From: Tsuneonella troitsensis
Lineage (GTDB): Bacteria > Pseudomonadota > Alphaproteobacteria > Sphingomonadales > Sphingomonadaceae
NCBI RefSeq assembly: GCF_001441535.1
Contig: NZ_LMAU01000001.1
Coordinates: forward strand, 124,001-188,000
Direction of reading: 5' to 3'
Length of the DNA: 64,000 bases
The translations under genes were made by a program, and so were the position numbers. Under the pieces are notes generated by a model, which did no database searches, had not been told where the DNA came from, and was given only the letters and a program-made list of their open reading frames with translations. Below are positions 19,413-27,920 of the stretch, one piece after another (within the stretch, counting starts at the first letter, position 1; every line of letters begins with the position of its first letter).

Positions 19413-20198
19413 ATGATCTCCGTTGCCACCTGGAATATCAATTCGGTTCGCCTGCGACTGGACCAGGTTGGCCGGGTGCTGCGCGAGCAGCAGCCCGACG
19501 TCTTGTGCCTGCAAGAGATCAAGTGCCAGGAGCACCAGTTCCCCGCAGCCGCGCTTGCAGAGCTCGGCTATGTGCACCAGGCGGTCCACGGGCAGAAAGG
19601 CTATCACGGCGTGGCGACGGTCAGCCGCCTGCCGTTCCGCGAGTTGCACCGGCACGACTGGCAGGACAACGGCGAGGCGCGCCATGTGGGCGTCGAACTC
19701 GACGGGTCCGGCATCGTGATCGAGAACGTCTATATCCCTGCGGGCGGCGATGTGCCTGATCGCGAGGCCAATCCGAAGTTCGGCCAAAAGCTCGATTTCC
19801 TCGACCGCATGACCCGCTGGGCCGACTCGCTCGACCGGCCGACGCTACTGGTGGGCGACTTCAACGTCGCACCGCTCGATTGCGATGTCTACGACCACAA
19901 GGCGTTGCTCAAGGTGGTCAGCCACACAACTGTCGAGGTCGAGGCGCTGCAGAAGCTGACCGACGCGCATGGCTGGGTGGACCTGGGTCGCCAGTTCATC
20001 CCGGCGCCCGAGCGTAACTATTCGTGGTGGTCGTACCGGAGCTACTGGCGCCAGAAAGACCAGGGGCGGCGGCTGGATCACATGTGGGCGAGTCCCGACC
20101 TTGCCAAGCAGGCGCGCAGCCATCGTTTCGTCGAGGATACCCGCCGCTGGGATGCGCCGAGCGATCACGTACCGCTGGTGACGGAGTTCGACCTCTGA
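19413..20198 (+). CDS. xth: Exodeoxyribonuclease III
   Basis: A 261-residue AP endonuclease and 3'-5' exonuclease of base-excision repair. ATWNINSVR at the N terminus, LQEIKC with the metal-binding E35, GDFNVAPLD, the family segment NYSWWSYRS, LDHMWAS and the terminal SDHVPL are all present. Length matches E. coli Xth (268). It is followed 5 bp later by the ribA frame and probably shares its transcript. Confidence 0.95.
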   Translation: MISVATWNINSVRLRLDQVGRVLREQQPDVLCLQEIKCQEHQFPAAALAELGYVHQAVHGQKGYHGVATVSRLPFRELHRHDWQDNGEARHVGVELDGSGIVIENVYIPAGGDVPDREANPKFGQKLDFLDRMTRWADSLDRPTLLVGDFNVAPLDCDVYDHKALLKVVSHTTVEVEALQKLTDAHGWVDLGRQFIPAPERNYSWWSYRSYWRQKDQGRRLDHMWASPDLAKQARSHRFVEDTRRWDAPSDHVPLVTEFDL

Positions 20199-20203
20199 AC
20201 GAG

Positions 20204-21259
20204 GTGTCCCCGGCACGGCGCGCGGCGCAGGCGGTCGACGCATTGCGGCACGGCTGGGCGATCGCGCTCGACGGCGGACCCGTCCTGCTTCCTGCCGAAA
20301 CCGCCTATGCCGCCGTGGCTACATCCGAACGGATGCTGATCGGGGCGGCGCGGGCGGAAACGCTCAGGCTCGCCAACCAGCGCGAGGCGGCCGTGCCGCA
20401 CGCGCCGGTCCTGCTCCGCGGCGCGGAGGCGTTCGACCTTGCCGCGGCGCGCGCGGTGGCCGATCCTGCTCTCGACCTCGCCAATCCGATGAAGGGCCCG
20501 TTCCGCGCCGAGCCGCTTGACTGGACCGAAGGCGCCACAGCGGCGCTCGAACTCGCGCGGATCGCGGGCATCCTGCCGGCCTTCCTCGTCGATCCTGCAA
20601 ATGCCGGCGAAGCCCAGCGGTTTGGGCCGACGGACCTAGCCGCATTCGTCGACCCGTCACGCCTGGTCATTGCCGCGCGCGCGCATCTACCGGTGGCGGC
20701 GGGGGAGGAATGCGAGATCTTCGCCTTCCGCGCCCCCGACGACCTGCGCGAGCACGTGGCACTGATGTTCGGAGATCCCAATGGAGATCGGCCCCCGCTG
20801 GTGCGGTTGCATTCCGAATGCCTGACCGGCGACGTGCTCGGCAGCCTCAAGTGCGACTGCGGCCCGCAGCTCGACGCGGCGCTGCACGCGGCCGCGCGAG
20901 AGGCTCGTCATGGCGGCTGGGGCGTCGTTCTCTACCTCCGGCAGGAAGGGCGCGGGATCGGCCTCGTCAACAAGCTGCGCGCCTACCGGTTGCAAGACGA
21001 GGGGTTCGACACGATCGACGCCAATCGGCGGCTTGGTCTGCCGGACGAGGCGCGCGACTTTCCGGTCGCGGCGCGGATGCTGGGACTGATCGGCGCGCGG
21101 CAAGTTCGGTTGATGACCAACAACCCCGAGAAAGTGGCCGCGCTCGAAGCGGCAGGCGTCCAGGTGACCGAGAGGGTGCCGCACCGCCTGCCCGACAATC
21201 CCCACAACGCCCGCTACCTTGCCACCAAACGCGACCGGGCGGGGCACCTATTGCCGTGA
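20204..21259 (+). CDS. ribA: GTP cyclohydrolase II with a degenerate RibB-like N-terminal domain
   Basis: A 351-residue protein; residues about 170-345 are a complete GTP cyclohydrolase II, the first step of riboflavin synthesis. Zinc ligands C206, C217 and C219 are in HSECLTGD and LKCDCG, and the GTP-binding GRGIGL is at 249-254. The first 165 residues look like a decayed dihydroxybutanone-phosphate synthase: the opening helix AAQAVDALRHGWAIALDGG and the late segment EGATAALELARIAGILPAFLV align with RibB, but the RibB catalytic motif (acidic DDEDRENEGD type) is missing. The GTG at 20204 is chosen; the longer frame lies inside xth. Overlaps the GNAT gene by 4 nt. Confidence 0.9.
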   Translation: MSPARRAAQAVDALRHGWAIALDGGPVLLPAETAYAAVATSERMLIGAARAETLRLANQREAAVPHAPVLLRGAEAFDLAAARAVADPALDLANPMKGPFRAEPLDWTEGATAALELARIAGILPAFLVDPANAGEAQRFGPTDLAAFVDPSRLVIAARAHLPVAAGEECEIFAFRAPDDLREHVALMFGDPNGDRPPLVRLHSECLTGDVLGSLKCDCGPQLDAALHAAAREARHGGWGVVLYLRQEGRGIGLVNKLRAYRLQDEGFDTIDANRRLGLPDEARDFPVAARMLGLIGARQVRLMTNNPEKVAALEAAGVQVTERVPHRLPDNPHNARYLATKRDRAGHLLP

Positions 21260-21756
21260 TCGAGGTTGCGTTGCGCGCGGAAAGGCCGGGCGACGAGGCC
21301 GCGATCCATGCACTTACACTGAAGGCATTCCGCACCCAGCAGCACTCAGGGGGTAACGAGCAGGACATCGTCGACGCGCTGCGCCGCTCTGGCGATCTTT
21401 CGCTGTCGCTGGTCGCGGAAAGGGATAGCGCCATCGTCGCGCACATCGCCTTTTCGCCAGTGACGATCAGCGACGGCACCCCGTCATGGTACGGGCTCGG
21501 CCCCGTCAGCGTAACGCCCGAATTGCAGGGCGAGGGGATCGGGTCGACGCTGATTCGGCGAGGAATCGCCGAGCTGCGCGCGATGGGCGCTCGCGGTATC
21601 GTACTGTTGGGCGCTCCGGCTTATTATGGCCGCTTCGGCTTCGCGCACGATCCGGCCCTCGCCTATCCCGGCCCGCCTGCCGAATACTTCCAGCGCCTCG
21701 TCCTCGCGGGTTCCGCGCCGACCGGGACAGTGACTTACGCGCCGGCCTTCGGCTGA
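21256..21756 (+). CDS. GNAT family N-acetyltransferase
   Basis: A 166-residue acetyl-CoA-dependent transferase. The acetyl-CoA loop is PELQGEGIGSTLIRRGI at about residues 93-109, and YYGRFGF near 130 is typical of the YhbS-like subgroup. The start is the GTG at 21256, overlapping the ribA stop (GTGA). The substrate is unknown. Its stop codon lies only 3 bp from the stop of the convergent psd gene. Confidence 0.87.
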   Translation: MIEVALRAERPGDEAAIHALTLKAFRTQQHSGGNEQDIVDALRRSGDLSLSLVAERDSAIVAHIAFSPVTISDGTPSWYGLGPVSVTPELQGEGIGSTLIRRGIAELRAMGARGIVLLGAPAYYGRFGFAHDPALAYPGPPAEYFQRLVLAGSAPTGTVTYAPAFG

Positions 21757-21759
21757 CTG

Positions 21760-22596
21760 CTAGAGCCGGCGACCGATCGCTTCGCCCATGCGGACTTTCG
21801 CGCCGGGGACCAGCGTGTCGAGCCACTCGACCTGCCCCGCTTCGAACAGCAGCACGACGGTGGAGCCGAGGTAGAACCGGCCCATCTCGTCTCCCGCGCC
21901 AAGTGCAATGTCCCGATGCGCGGCATCGATCACCGTGCGGCCATGCGGCTGGACCCGCCCGCCCCACACGGTCGCGATCCCCGCCACGATCATCGCGCCG
22001 ACCATTACGCTGGCGAAAGTCCCCAGCTCTCCATCGAACAGGCAGGAGAGCCGCTCGTTGCGGGCGAACAGGTTCTCGACCCCTTCAGCGGTCACCGCGT
22101 TGACCGAGAACAGATCGCCGGGGACGTAGACCGTCCGCTTCAGCGTTCCGGCCGCGGGCATGTGCACCCGGTGGTAGTCCTTGGGCGAGAGATAGATCGT
22201 GGCGAAGCGGCCGCCTTCGAACCGGGCAGCCGCTTCCCCGTCGCCGCCGAGCAGTTGAGCGACCGAGTAGTCTCGACCCTTGGCCTGCACGATCCGCCCG
22301 TTCGCGACCTGCCCCGCCTGGCTGACCGCGCCATCCGCCGGACTGAGGACGAAACGCGCGGCATCGGCCAGCGGGCGCGCACCGGGCTTGAGTGCGCGGG
22401 TGAAGAAGTCGTTGAACGTCCGGTACTCGCCGAGCGGCCGCTCCGCCTCGGCCATGTCCACGTCGTAGGTCGCCGCAAACCGGCGGATCAACACATCCTT
22501 CAGCCACGGATTGGTGCTGTCGGCGAACCGGCCGGCGAGCTTCGACAGTGCGTGCTGCGGCGCAAGGTGCTGCGCGCGTATGAAGGCTGAGCTCAT
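21760..22596 (-). CDS. psd: Phosphatidylserine decarboxylase proenzyme
   Basis: A 278-residue inner-membrane enzyme producing phosphatidylethanolamine. It self-cleaves at the LGST motif (243-246) to generate the pyruvoyl group on S245. FNDFFTRALKPGARP near 66-80, SPADGAVSQ and the catalytic histidine segment PKDYHRVHMP are type I PSD hallmarks. The ATG at 22594-22596 gives a normal length; the longer frame is spurious. pssA is not adjacent. It lies 31 bp behind the DksA-type zinc-finger gene on the same strand. Confidence 0.95.
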   Translation of the reverse strand: MSSAFIRAQHLAPQHALSKLAGRFADSTNPWLKDVLIRRFAATYDVDMAEAERPLGEYRTFNDFFTRALKPGARPLADAARFVLSPADGAVSQAGQVANGRIVQAKGRDYSVAQLLGGDGEAAARFEGGRFATIYLSPKDYHRVHMPAAGTLKRTVYVPGDLFSVNAVTAEGVENLFARNERLSCLFDGELGTFASVMVGAMIVAGIATVWGGRVQPHGRTVIDAAHRDIALGAGDEMGRFYLGSTVVLLFEAGQVEWLDTLVPGAKVRMGEAIGRRL

Positions 22597-22627
22597 GACG
22601 AGGCGATGGACAGGACCGCGGCGTTCG

Positions 22628-22891
22628 TCAACGCAACTGGCTGTCCTTGCTGCCCCGCCGGTTGATTGCCGAATGACGCACCGCGCCATCGCGTTCGGCC
22701 TGACAAGCGATGCAGGTGCGCACACCCGGCAGCGCCTCGCGCCGACGCGACGCGATGGGCTCTCCGCAATCGTCGCAGAATTCGGCGCTCGGCCCGGTCG
22801 GCGTACGTGCGCGTGCCGCCGCCACCGCATCTTTCACCGTGTCGTCGATCTGATCCTGCACCGCACCGTCGCGGGTCCATCCGCCTGCCAT
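22628..22891 (-). CDS. DksA/TraR C4-type zinc-finger protein
   Basis: An 87-residue small protein with a C4 zinc finger, C39-x2-C42 and C60-x2-C63, and an N-terminal helix (QIDDTVKDAVAAARAR). It matches the short TraR-like group that binds in the RNA polymerase secondary channel rather than full-length DksA, whose long coiled coil is absent. The ATG at 22889-22891 fits the family N terminus. It is cotranscribed with psd in all likelihood. Effect on transcription is not predictable. Confidence 0.85.
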   Translation of the reverse strand: MAGGWTRDGAVQDQIDDTVKDAVAAARARTPTGPSAEFCDDCGEPIASRRREALPGVRTCIACQAERDGAVRHSAINRRGSKDSQLR

Positions 22892-22946
22892 CGTCGCGCT
22901 CCTTGCCCGATCAACCGGCCAGGCGGGACGCGGGTTCCGGAAACGC

Positions 22947-23930
22947 TCAGCGTTTCTCGAACAGGCGGAGCCCGGTACCCAGCGCATTGGCGTCCAGTTC
23001 CAGCCGGTCGCCCGACCAGTCAGCGACGAAAGCGGTGGTGCGGCGCACGTTCGGGGCGAGACGGGCGTCGTTGTCCGCGATCGTTAGGCCGTCGGCGCTA
23101 TGCGCATGGTTCTCCGCCGCGACCGCGATGAAGGCGGAGTAGTTCTCCTTGTCGCGCCCCTGCACGAACCAGTTGTTGGCGATCCGGCCCGTCGCGCCGT
23201 CGGGCAGGTCGATCATGTAGTTGGTCCCGCGCCCCGCCGAATCGTCGAAGCTGTTGCTGGCGACATCGACCGTCCTGGCGCGCGATTTGAGATAGTGCCC
23301 GCCGGTCCCCCGCTCGAAGCGGCTGCGGGTCACTTTAAGGCTGCCGTAGTCGCCGATGTAGATCGAGTGCGCGCACCCCGCCGAGTTTTCGCAGGTGCCG
23401 AGCCCGGAGAATGTCGTCTTGTCGATCACGATCGCGCTGGCGGGATCGTCGGCGGTCAGGATGCCCTGCTGGCTGTCGAGGAACCAGCTTTGCGCGATGG
23501 TGAGGTCGCCCTGTTCAAGCCGCACGCCTGCGCCGTTGCCGTCGGGCACCGCCATGCCGTGGAACACGAGGCCGGACAGACGCGCACTGCGGCCCCGCAG
23601 GACGAGCGCGGCCTTGCCTTCGCAGGTGGTCCGGTCGAACACCGCCTTGCCCGGTTCGCTCGCCACGATGGTCAGATCGCCGGCTTCCTGAACGGCGCAT
23701 TCGCGATAGGTGCCCGGTGCCACTGCGATCGTGCCACGCCCGGCGCCGATGGCATCGACCGCCTGTTGCAGCGTAGGATAGGCGTTGCCGCTTTCCACGA
23801 TCGCGAACGGGGCGGGCGCAGCAGGCTGGGCGAGGACGACGGCGGCGGGAATGGCGGCGATCGCGATCACGGCCAGAACGAGGACAGGAGTCAGCGACGG
23901 GCGGGGCGTGGTGCGGGCAAAACGGTCCAT
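22947..23930 (-). CDS. Secreted right-handed parallel beta-helix protein
   Basis: A 327-residue exported protein. Residues about 13-34 form a signal peptide or membrane anchor (VLVLAVIAIAAIPAAVVLA). The remainder consists of short repeated beta strands (for example YPTLQQAVDAI, GTIAVAPGTYREC, DLTIAQSWFLD, VDVASNSFDD, GLTIADNDARL), the coil pattern of pectate-lyase-like beta helices. Such folds act as polysaccharide lyases, glycosidases or structural proteins; I see no catalytic set I can name. Cysteine pairs suggest disulfides and an extracytoplasmic location. It lies 63 bp behind the four-gene SPFH unit. Confidence 0.78.
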   Translation of the reverse strand: MDRFARTTPRPSLTPVLVLAVIAIAAIPAAVVLAQPAAPAPFAIVESGNAYPTLQQAVDAIGAGRGTIAVAPGTYRECAVQEAGDLTIVASEPGKAVFDRTTCEGKAALVLRGRSARLSGLVFHGMAVPDGNGAGVRLEQGDLTIAQSWFLDSQQGILTADDPASAIVIDKTTFSGLGTCENSAGCAHSIYIGDYGSLKVTRSRFERGTGGHYLKSRARTVDVASNSFDDSAGRGTNYMIDLPDGATGRIANNWFVQGRDKENYSAFIAVAAENHAHSADGLTIADNDARLAPNVRRTTAFVADWSGDRLELDANALGTGLRLFEKR

Positions 23931-23993
23931 CGCGGCAGACTAGGAAATAAGGGTTAAGGCCGCGCTAAGCCTTTCAACGGACAGCGCGCCGGC

Positions 23994-24242
23994 TCAGCGC
24001 CAGCGCCCCGGGGTCCGGTTGCGGGCGATCACCATCATCAGTCCGGTCGCAAGCACCATGCCGACCGCCCACATCACGTAGTCCGCCATGCTCGGGCGAA
24101 CCAGCAGACGCGAAAGGCCCATGACGACGCCGATATAAGTCACGATAACGACCCAGCCCTGCCACGCGGTCGGCACACCCGAACCCTTGCCCCGCTTCTT
24201 GGGCGCGAACCAATCGCCCGGCTCGAAGAACTTGTGCAGCAT
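23994..24242 (-). CDS. Small membrane protein with two predicted helices
   Basis: An 82-residue protein I cannot assign. A basic N-terminal segment (KKRGKGS) is followed by two hydrophobic helices at about residues 27-47 and 54-74 and a basic tail ending RTPGRWR. The ATG at 24240-24242 lies 3 bp behind the stop of the alpha/beta hydrolase gene, so it belongs to that transcript. Coding is supported by this tight spacing and by clean membrane topology; function is unknown. Confidence 0.72.
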   Translation of the reverse strand: MLHKFFEPGDWFAPKKRGKGSGVPTAWQGWVVIVTYIGVVMGLSRLLVRPSMADYVMWAVGMVLATGLMMVIARNRTPGRWR

Positions 24243-24245
24243 AGG

Positions 24246-25214
24246 CTATTCTCCCTTCCTGCCCGCCGGAGCGGAGACGAAGCTTGCAATCGCCTCGACC
24301 AGTTCGGGAGCGATCGGCAGCGAAGGGTCGGCATAGGCGGCGTAGTTGGCCGCGGGCTCGTTGCTCGTCACGTTCTTGAGGACATGGTTCATCGCTGGAG
24401 CCACCACATAGGTCGCCGATGCCTTGCCCGCGTGGAGCGCCTCGCCGTCGGCAACGGTGATCTGCAGATCGCGATCGCCCTGAACGATCAGCACAGGAAG
24501 ATCGACGCCTGCCAGGAGAGTCGCGGGATCGCGCGACAGCATGTCGATCAGGTATCCCTGCACGGCCGGCGCAAACAGCCCCTGCAGGGCCGGGTGCATG
24601 GCGCCGACATCGACCCGCTCGCCCTTTTCCAGGCGCTCGATCGCGCTCATGGCGTCGGGGAGGAGAGGGGCATTGGCGGGATTGGCGGAGAGCTGTTCGC
24701 GCAGGATCGTGCCCATCGGGCGTCCGGGTGCGGCGACCAGGATCAACCCGCACAGGTGCCGGGCCTTTTCGGCTGCGACGAGCGCCACCAAACCGCCTTC
24801 GCTATGTCCCAGGAGCCAGACGCACTGGGCGCCGGTGGCATCGCGCGTGGCATCGATCCATGCCAGTACGTCTGTCGCGTAGGCGTCCAGCGTGACCGCG
24901 TTGGCGTCTGCCACCGCCGCCTTGCTGCCGAACATCCCGCGCTTGTCGATCCGGACCGTACCGATGCCGCGCGCGCCGAGCGCCTCGGCCAGCAGGCGAT
25001 AGGGTGCCGCGGTGACGCCGGCGGGGTTGTTGCCGTCGCGGTCGGTGGGGCCCGAGCCGGGGATCATCAGGATGACCGGCTGGCCCTCTGCGGGCCGGAC
25101 GAGCGTTCCGGCGAGAACTCCCTGCGGCCCGGCGGCGGTCAGCGGCTCCTGCCCAAAGGCAGGGGAAGCGGCGGCAAGCAGCATTCCCGCAAGCGATACC
25201 AGGTGGGCCTTCAT
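24246..25214 (-). CDS. Secreted alpha/beta hydrolase
   Basis: A 322-residue serine hydrolase with a signal peptide (residues 1-21, ending SPAFG). The nucleophile elbow GHSEG is at 136-140 with S138; an oxyanion-type [11 protein letters not shown] lies at 51-61; VQGDRDLQI holds the probable acid and PAMNHVLK the histidine. The [10 protein letters not shown] motif is typical of esterase-like hydrolases sometimes annotated as peptidase S9-like. The ATG at 25212-25214 lies 1 bp from the RHH gene stop. The tight spacing links it to the SPFH/RHH pair. Substrate unknown; periplasmic esterase or peptidase is likely. Confidence 0.88.
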   Translation of the reverse strand: MKAHLVSLAGMLLAAASPAFGQEPLTAAGPQGVLAGTLVRPAEGQPVILMIPGSGPTDRDGNNPAGVTAAPYRLLAEALGARGIGTVRIDKRGMFGSKAAVADANAVTLDAYATDVLAWIDATRDATGAQCVWLLGHSEGGLVALVAAEKARHLCGLILVAAPGRPMGTILREQLSANPANAPLLPDAMSAIERLEKGERVDVGAMHPALQGLFAPAVQGYLIDMLSRDPATLLAGVDLPVLIVQGDRDLQITVADGEALHAGKASATYVVAPAMNHVLKNVTSNEPAANYAAYADPSLPIAPELVEAIASFVSAPAGRKGE

Positions 25215-25215
25215 T

Positions 25216-25416
25216 TCAATCCTCCTTCGGCGGGCGCCCGCGGCGCGCCGCCTCGGTTTTCCCGACATGGACGCCGCGCGCCTTCAGAGCTTCGCGCAGC
25301 AACATCTCGATCTCGGCGTTCGCGCTGCGCAGTTCGGCGCCCGCCAGTCGCTCTACCGCGGCGAAGACCGCCGGGTCGAGGCGAAGGGCGAACGCCTTTT
25401 TCTGCGAGCCGCTCAC
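25216..25416 (-). CDS. Ribbon-helix-helix (Arc/CopG-type) DNA-binding protein
   Basis: A 66-residue regulator. [20 protein letters not shown] followed by [14 protein letters not shown] is the strand-helix-helix pattern of Arc-type proteins, including the SANAEI segment. The C-terminal 20 residues are basic (RRGRPPKED). It starts with GTG (25414-25416), 12 bp behind the SPFH gene. Related proteins are often labelled HicB-like antitoxins, but no toxin gene is adjacent. Its position directly behind a gene whose promoter carries a 19-bp palindrome suggests autoregulation of the unit. Confidence 0.85.
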   Translation of the reverse strand: MSGSQKKAFALRLDPAVFAAVERLAGAELRSANAEIEMLLREALKARGVHVGKTEAARRGRPPKED

Positions 25417-25428
25417 GCCGGGCCGTCC

Positions 25429-26340
25429 TTACTGGTACAGCGTTCCGGCGTTGACCACCGGCTGCGCCTCGCGCTCGCCGCACAGGACGACCATCAGGTT
25501 CGACACCATCGTCGCCTTGCGTTCGTCGTCGAGCTCGACGATCCCGTCCGCGCTCAGCTTCTGCAGCGCCATCTCGACCATGCTGACCGCGCCCATCACC
25601 AGCTTGGCCCGCGCGGCGATGACCGCCTCGGCCTGCTGGCGGCGGAGCATCGCCCCGGCGATTTCGGCGGCGTAGGCGAGGTGCGTGAGGCCGGCTTCGT
25701 CCACCACGATCCCGGCAACGTGCAGCCGCTCGTTGAGCTCGGTCTGCAGCTCGCCGTTGACCACGTCGGGACTGCCGCGCAGCGTCACTTCCTCTTCCTC
25801 GAGGTCGTCGTACGGGTGCCGCGCGCCGACGGTCCGCAGGCCCGCCTCGATCTGGATCTCGACGAACTGCTTGTAGTCGTCGACGTCGAACACGGCCTGC
25901 GCGGTATCGGCGACGCGCCAGACGACGTTGCAGGCGATGTCGATCGGGTTGCCCTTTAGGTCGTTGATCTTGACCCGGTCGGAATGAACATTGTGCGCGC
26001 GCGCCGACAGCTTCTTGCGCATCATCCACGGCCACACCCAGCGCAGGCCCTCGGTCCGGTCGGTGCCCTTGTACGCGCCGAACAGCGTGATGACCGCCGC
26101 CTGGTTGGGCTGGATCATGTAGAACCCGGCCATCGCAAGGACCGCCAGGAACAGGAGGATCAGCGCCCCCGCCACCTCGAACCCCGCAGGCTGGTTGGTA
26201 TCGACGAGCCGGACGAACAGCACGAAACGCCACGCCGCCAGCGCGCTCAGCACCAGCGCCACCAGCAGCATCACGTAACCGTTGAACGTCTCCGCCGCGC
26301 GTTCGCGGCTGACATTCATCCCCTTGAGTTCCACCGTCAT
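25429..26340 (-). CDS. SPFH/Band-7 domain membrane protein
   Basis: A 303-residue flotillin/stomatin-superfamily protein. Two membrane segments (about 21-44 and 55-76) precede the SPFH domain that starts at [19 protein letters not shown] (75-93). A coiled region ([20 protein letters not shown]) follows. SPFH proteins form oligomeric rings that organise membrane microdomains or regulate membrane proteases. The ATG at 26338-26340 is clear. It is the first gene of a unit with RHH regulator, secreted hydrolase and small membrane protein. It lacks the NfeD partner common to other SPFH operons. Confidence 0.92.
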   Translation of the reverse strand: MTVELKGMNVSRERAAETFNGYVMLLVALVLSALAAWRFVLFVRLVDTNQPAGFEVAGALILLFLAVLAMAGFYMIQPNQAAVITLFGAYKGTDRTEGLRWVWPWMMRKKLSARAHNVHSDRVKINDLKGNPIDIACNVVWRVADTAQAVFDVDDYKQFVEIQIEAGLRTVGARHPYDDLEEEEVTLRGSPDVVNGELQTELNERLHVAGIVVDEAGLTHLAYAAEIAGAMLRRQQAEAVIAARAKLVMGAVSMVEMALQKLSADGIVELDDERKATMVSNLMVVLCGEREAQPVVNAGTLYQ

Positions 26341-26619
26341 GACGAATCACCCCTTCGATATAATTGTGATATCGTTTTTATAGCAGCACGATTTTTTCGC
26401 AAGCGGGTTCTTGAAAGGCTGCTCGTCCGACCCATCTGGAAGGAGCGGACCGGGCCCCTCTGGCGCGGCGCTTCGCCCCAAGCGGGTTTTGCGCCGTGTG
26501 ATGTCGGACCGCATCGGAAGTTGCCGATGCCGGGCCCGGGTCACGACCCCTCCCCCCAAAGTGCCCGCCGGCGTCGGCAATTCCGATCGAACTGCAACCT
26601 GTTCGATAGGGAGTACCAT
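26341..26619. other. Divergent regulatory region between the SPFH and YdcH genes
   Basis: A 279-base gap. The 60 bases next to the SPFH gene are clearly AT-rich against the GC-rich background and hold the palindrome at 26356-26374. Nearer to the plus-strand gene there is a 7-bp inverted repeat (26511-26517 with 26524-26530). No open frame with family features is visible. Confidence 0.65.
26356..26374 (-). promoter_or_regulatory. Palindromic operator candidate before the SPFH-RHH unit
   Basis: A perfect 6-bp inverted repeat CGATAT-N7-ATATCG inside an AT-rich island, 15 bp upstream of the SPFH start codon. This is where the promoter or leader of the unit should be. Size and symmetry suit a dimeric regulator such as the RHH protein encoded by the second gene. 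Confidence 0.55.
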
Positions 26620-26796
26620 ATGTCCGATCGGCTTTATCGCCTGATGGAACGCCACCAGAAACTCGACCGGCTGATCGCCGCCGCGCAGAAGCGCCGGCTG
26701 CCCGATCCGTTCGAGATACTGCGGCTCAAGAAGATCAAGCTCGCGGTGAAGGACCGCATCGCCCACGCCCTGCGGCGGCGATCCCCCGCGCACTGA
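26620..26796 (+). CDS. YdcH family small protein (DUF465)
   Basis: A 58-residue helical protein. YRLMERHQKLDRLIAAAQKRR and DPFEILRLKKIKLAVKDRIA fit the DUF465 pattern of a short coiled coil. The ATG at 26620 follows GATAGGGAG; the frame extends far upstream but only this part has family character. Members are small cytoplasmic proteins of unknown role. The TerC gene follows after 77 bp. Confidence 0.85.
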   Translation: MSDRLYRLMERHQKLDRLIAAAQKRRLPDPFEILRLKKIKLAVKDRIAHALRRRSPAH

Positions 26797-26873
26797 ACCT
26801 TTTCTCGAACTTGTCCCGCGGGGGTGCCTGGTCGGCGCCCCCGCCTCGTTCGCTCCAGTCGGAGTAAGATTTC

Positions 26874-27920
26874 ATGGAATTCCTGTTCGCCGACTGGCTC
26901 GGCACGCCGGCCTGGTTCTGGCTGGCCTTCATCGGCATCGTCGCCGCACTGACCGCGTTCGACCTCGGGGTCCTCCACAAGGAAGATCGCGAGATGGGAA
27001 TCGGCGAAAGCCTGAAGCTCAGCGCGTTCTACATTGCGGTGGCGCTCGCCTTTGGTGCGTGGATCTGGGCCGAGCGCGGCGCGCAATCCGGCATGGAATA
27101 CTACACCGGGTTCTTCATCGAAAAGGCGCTGTCGATCGACAACGTCTTCGTGATCAGCCTGATCTTCACCTACTTCGCCATTCCCGCGAAATACCAGTAC
27201 CGCGCCCTGTTGTGGGGTATCATCGCGGTGATCGTGCTGCGCGGCCTGATGATCGCGGGCGGCGCCGCGCTCGTCGCGGAAGCATACTGGGTGCTCTACA
27301 TCTTCGCCGCGTTCCTCGTGTTCACCGGCCTGAAGATGTTCTTCGCCGGCGACCACGCGCCCGATATCGCGAACAATCCGGCGGTTAAGTGGATATCCCG
27401 CCACATGCGGGTCACGCCGCAGCTCCACGACCAGCACTTTTTCGTAAAGGTGCCCGACGACAAGACCGGCAAGCTGGTCACCGCGGCGACCCCGCTGTTC
27501 CTGGCGCTGGTGGTGATCAACCTGGCCGACCTCGTCTTCGCGGTGGACAGCGTCCCGGCGATCTTCGCGATCACGACCGACACCTTCATCGTCTACACCA
27601 GCAACATCATGGCCATCCTCGGCCTGCGTGCGCTCTACTTCGCGCTCGCGGCGATGGTGCACCGCTTCTACTACCTGAAGTACGCGCTCGCCGCCGTGCT
27701 GGTGTTCATCGGCGCCAAGATCTTCGTCGCCGACTTCGTGCTGGGCGGGGATAAGTTCCCGCCGCTGCTGAGCCTCGGCGTCACTGCCGCGCTGATCGCG
27801 GGCGGGGTCCTCTATTCGCTGTGGAAGACCCGCCACGGCGAGGATGCCGCGCCGCACCTGCCGGATCGACCGGCGCCCCAATCGACCATTGCAACCACAG
27901 GGAGTACTCACGATGCTTGA
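26874..27920 (+). CDS. TerC/Alx family membrane transporter
   Basis: A 348-residue inner-membrane protein of the Alx type. It has about nine helices, the signature FIEKALSIDNVFVISLIF with acidic D89, and the second-half VINLADLVFAVDSVPAIFAI. A polar loop of about 45 residues separates the two halves, as in Alx. Family members export manganese and, in E. coli, respond to alkaline pH through a riboswitch; the 77-base leader here is too short for that element and I do not see it. The 3' end overlaps the carbonic anhydrase gene by 8 nt. Confidence 0.92.
   Translation: MEFLFADWLGTPAWFWLAFIGIVAALTAFDLGVLHKEDREMGIGESLKLSAFYIAVALAFGAWIWAERGAQSGMEYYTGFFIEKALSIDNVFVISLIFTYFAIPAKYQYRALLWGIIAVIVLRGLMIAGGAALVAEAYWVLYIFAAFLVFTGLKMFFAGDHAPDIANNPAVKWISRHMRVTPQLHDQHFFVKVPDDKTGKLVTAATPLFLALVVINLADLVFAVDSVPAIFAITTDTFIVYTSNIMAILGLRALYFALAAMVHRFYYLKYALAAVLVFIGAKIFVADFVLGGDKFPPLLSLGVTAALIAGGVLYSLWKTRHGEDAAPHLPDRPAPQSTIATTGSTHDA

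Noticed and set aside
25216-25416. Toxin-antitoxin system based on the HicB/Arc-like protein
   Set aside because: No small toxin gene is adjacent; the neighbours are an SPFH protein and a secreted hydrolase, so an autoregulator fits better.
26797-26873. Manganese or pH riboswitch (yybP-ykoY type) before the Alx-like gene
   Set aside because: Only 77 bases are available, with one GC hairpin at about 26822-26843 and none of the conserved loop elements I would expect.
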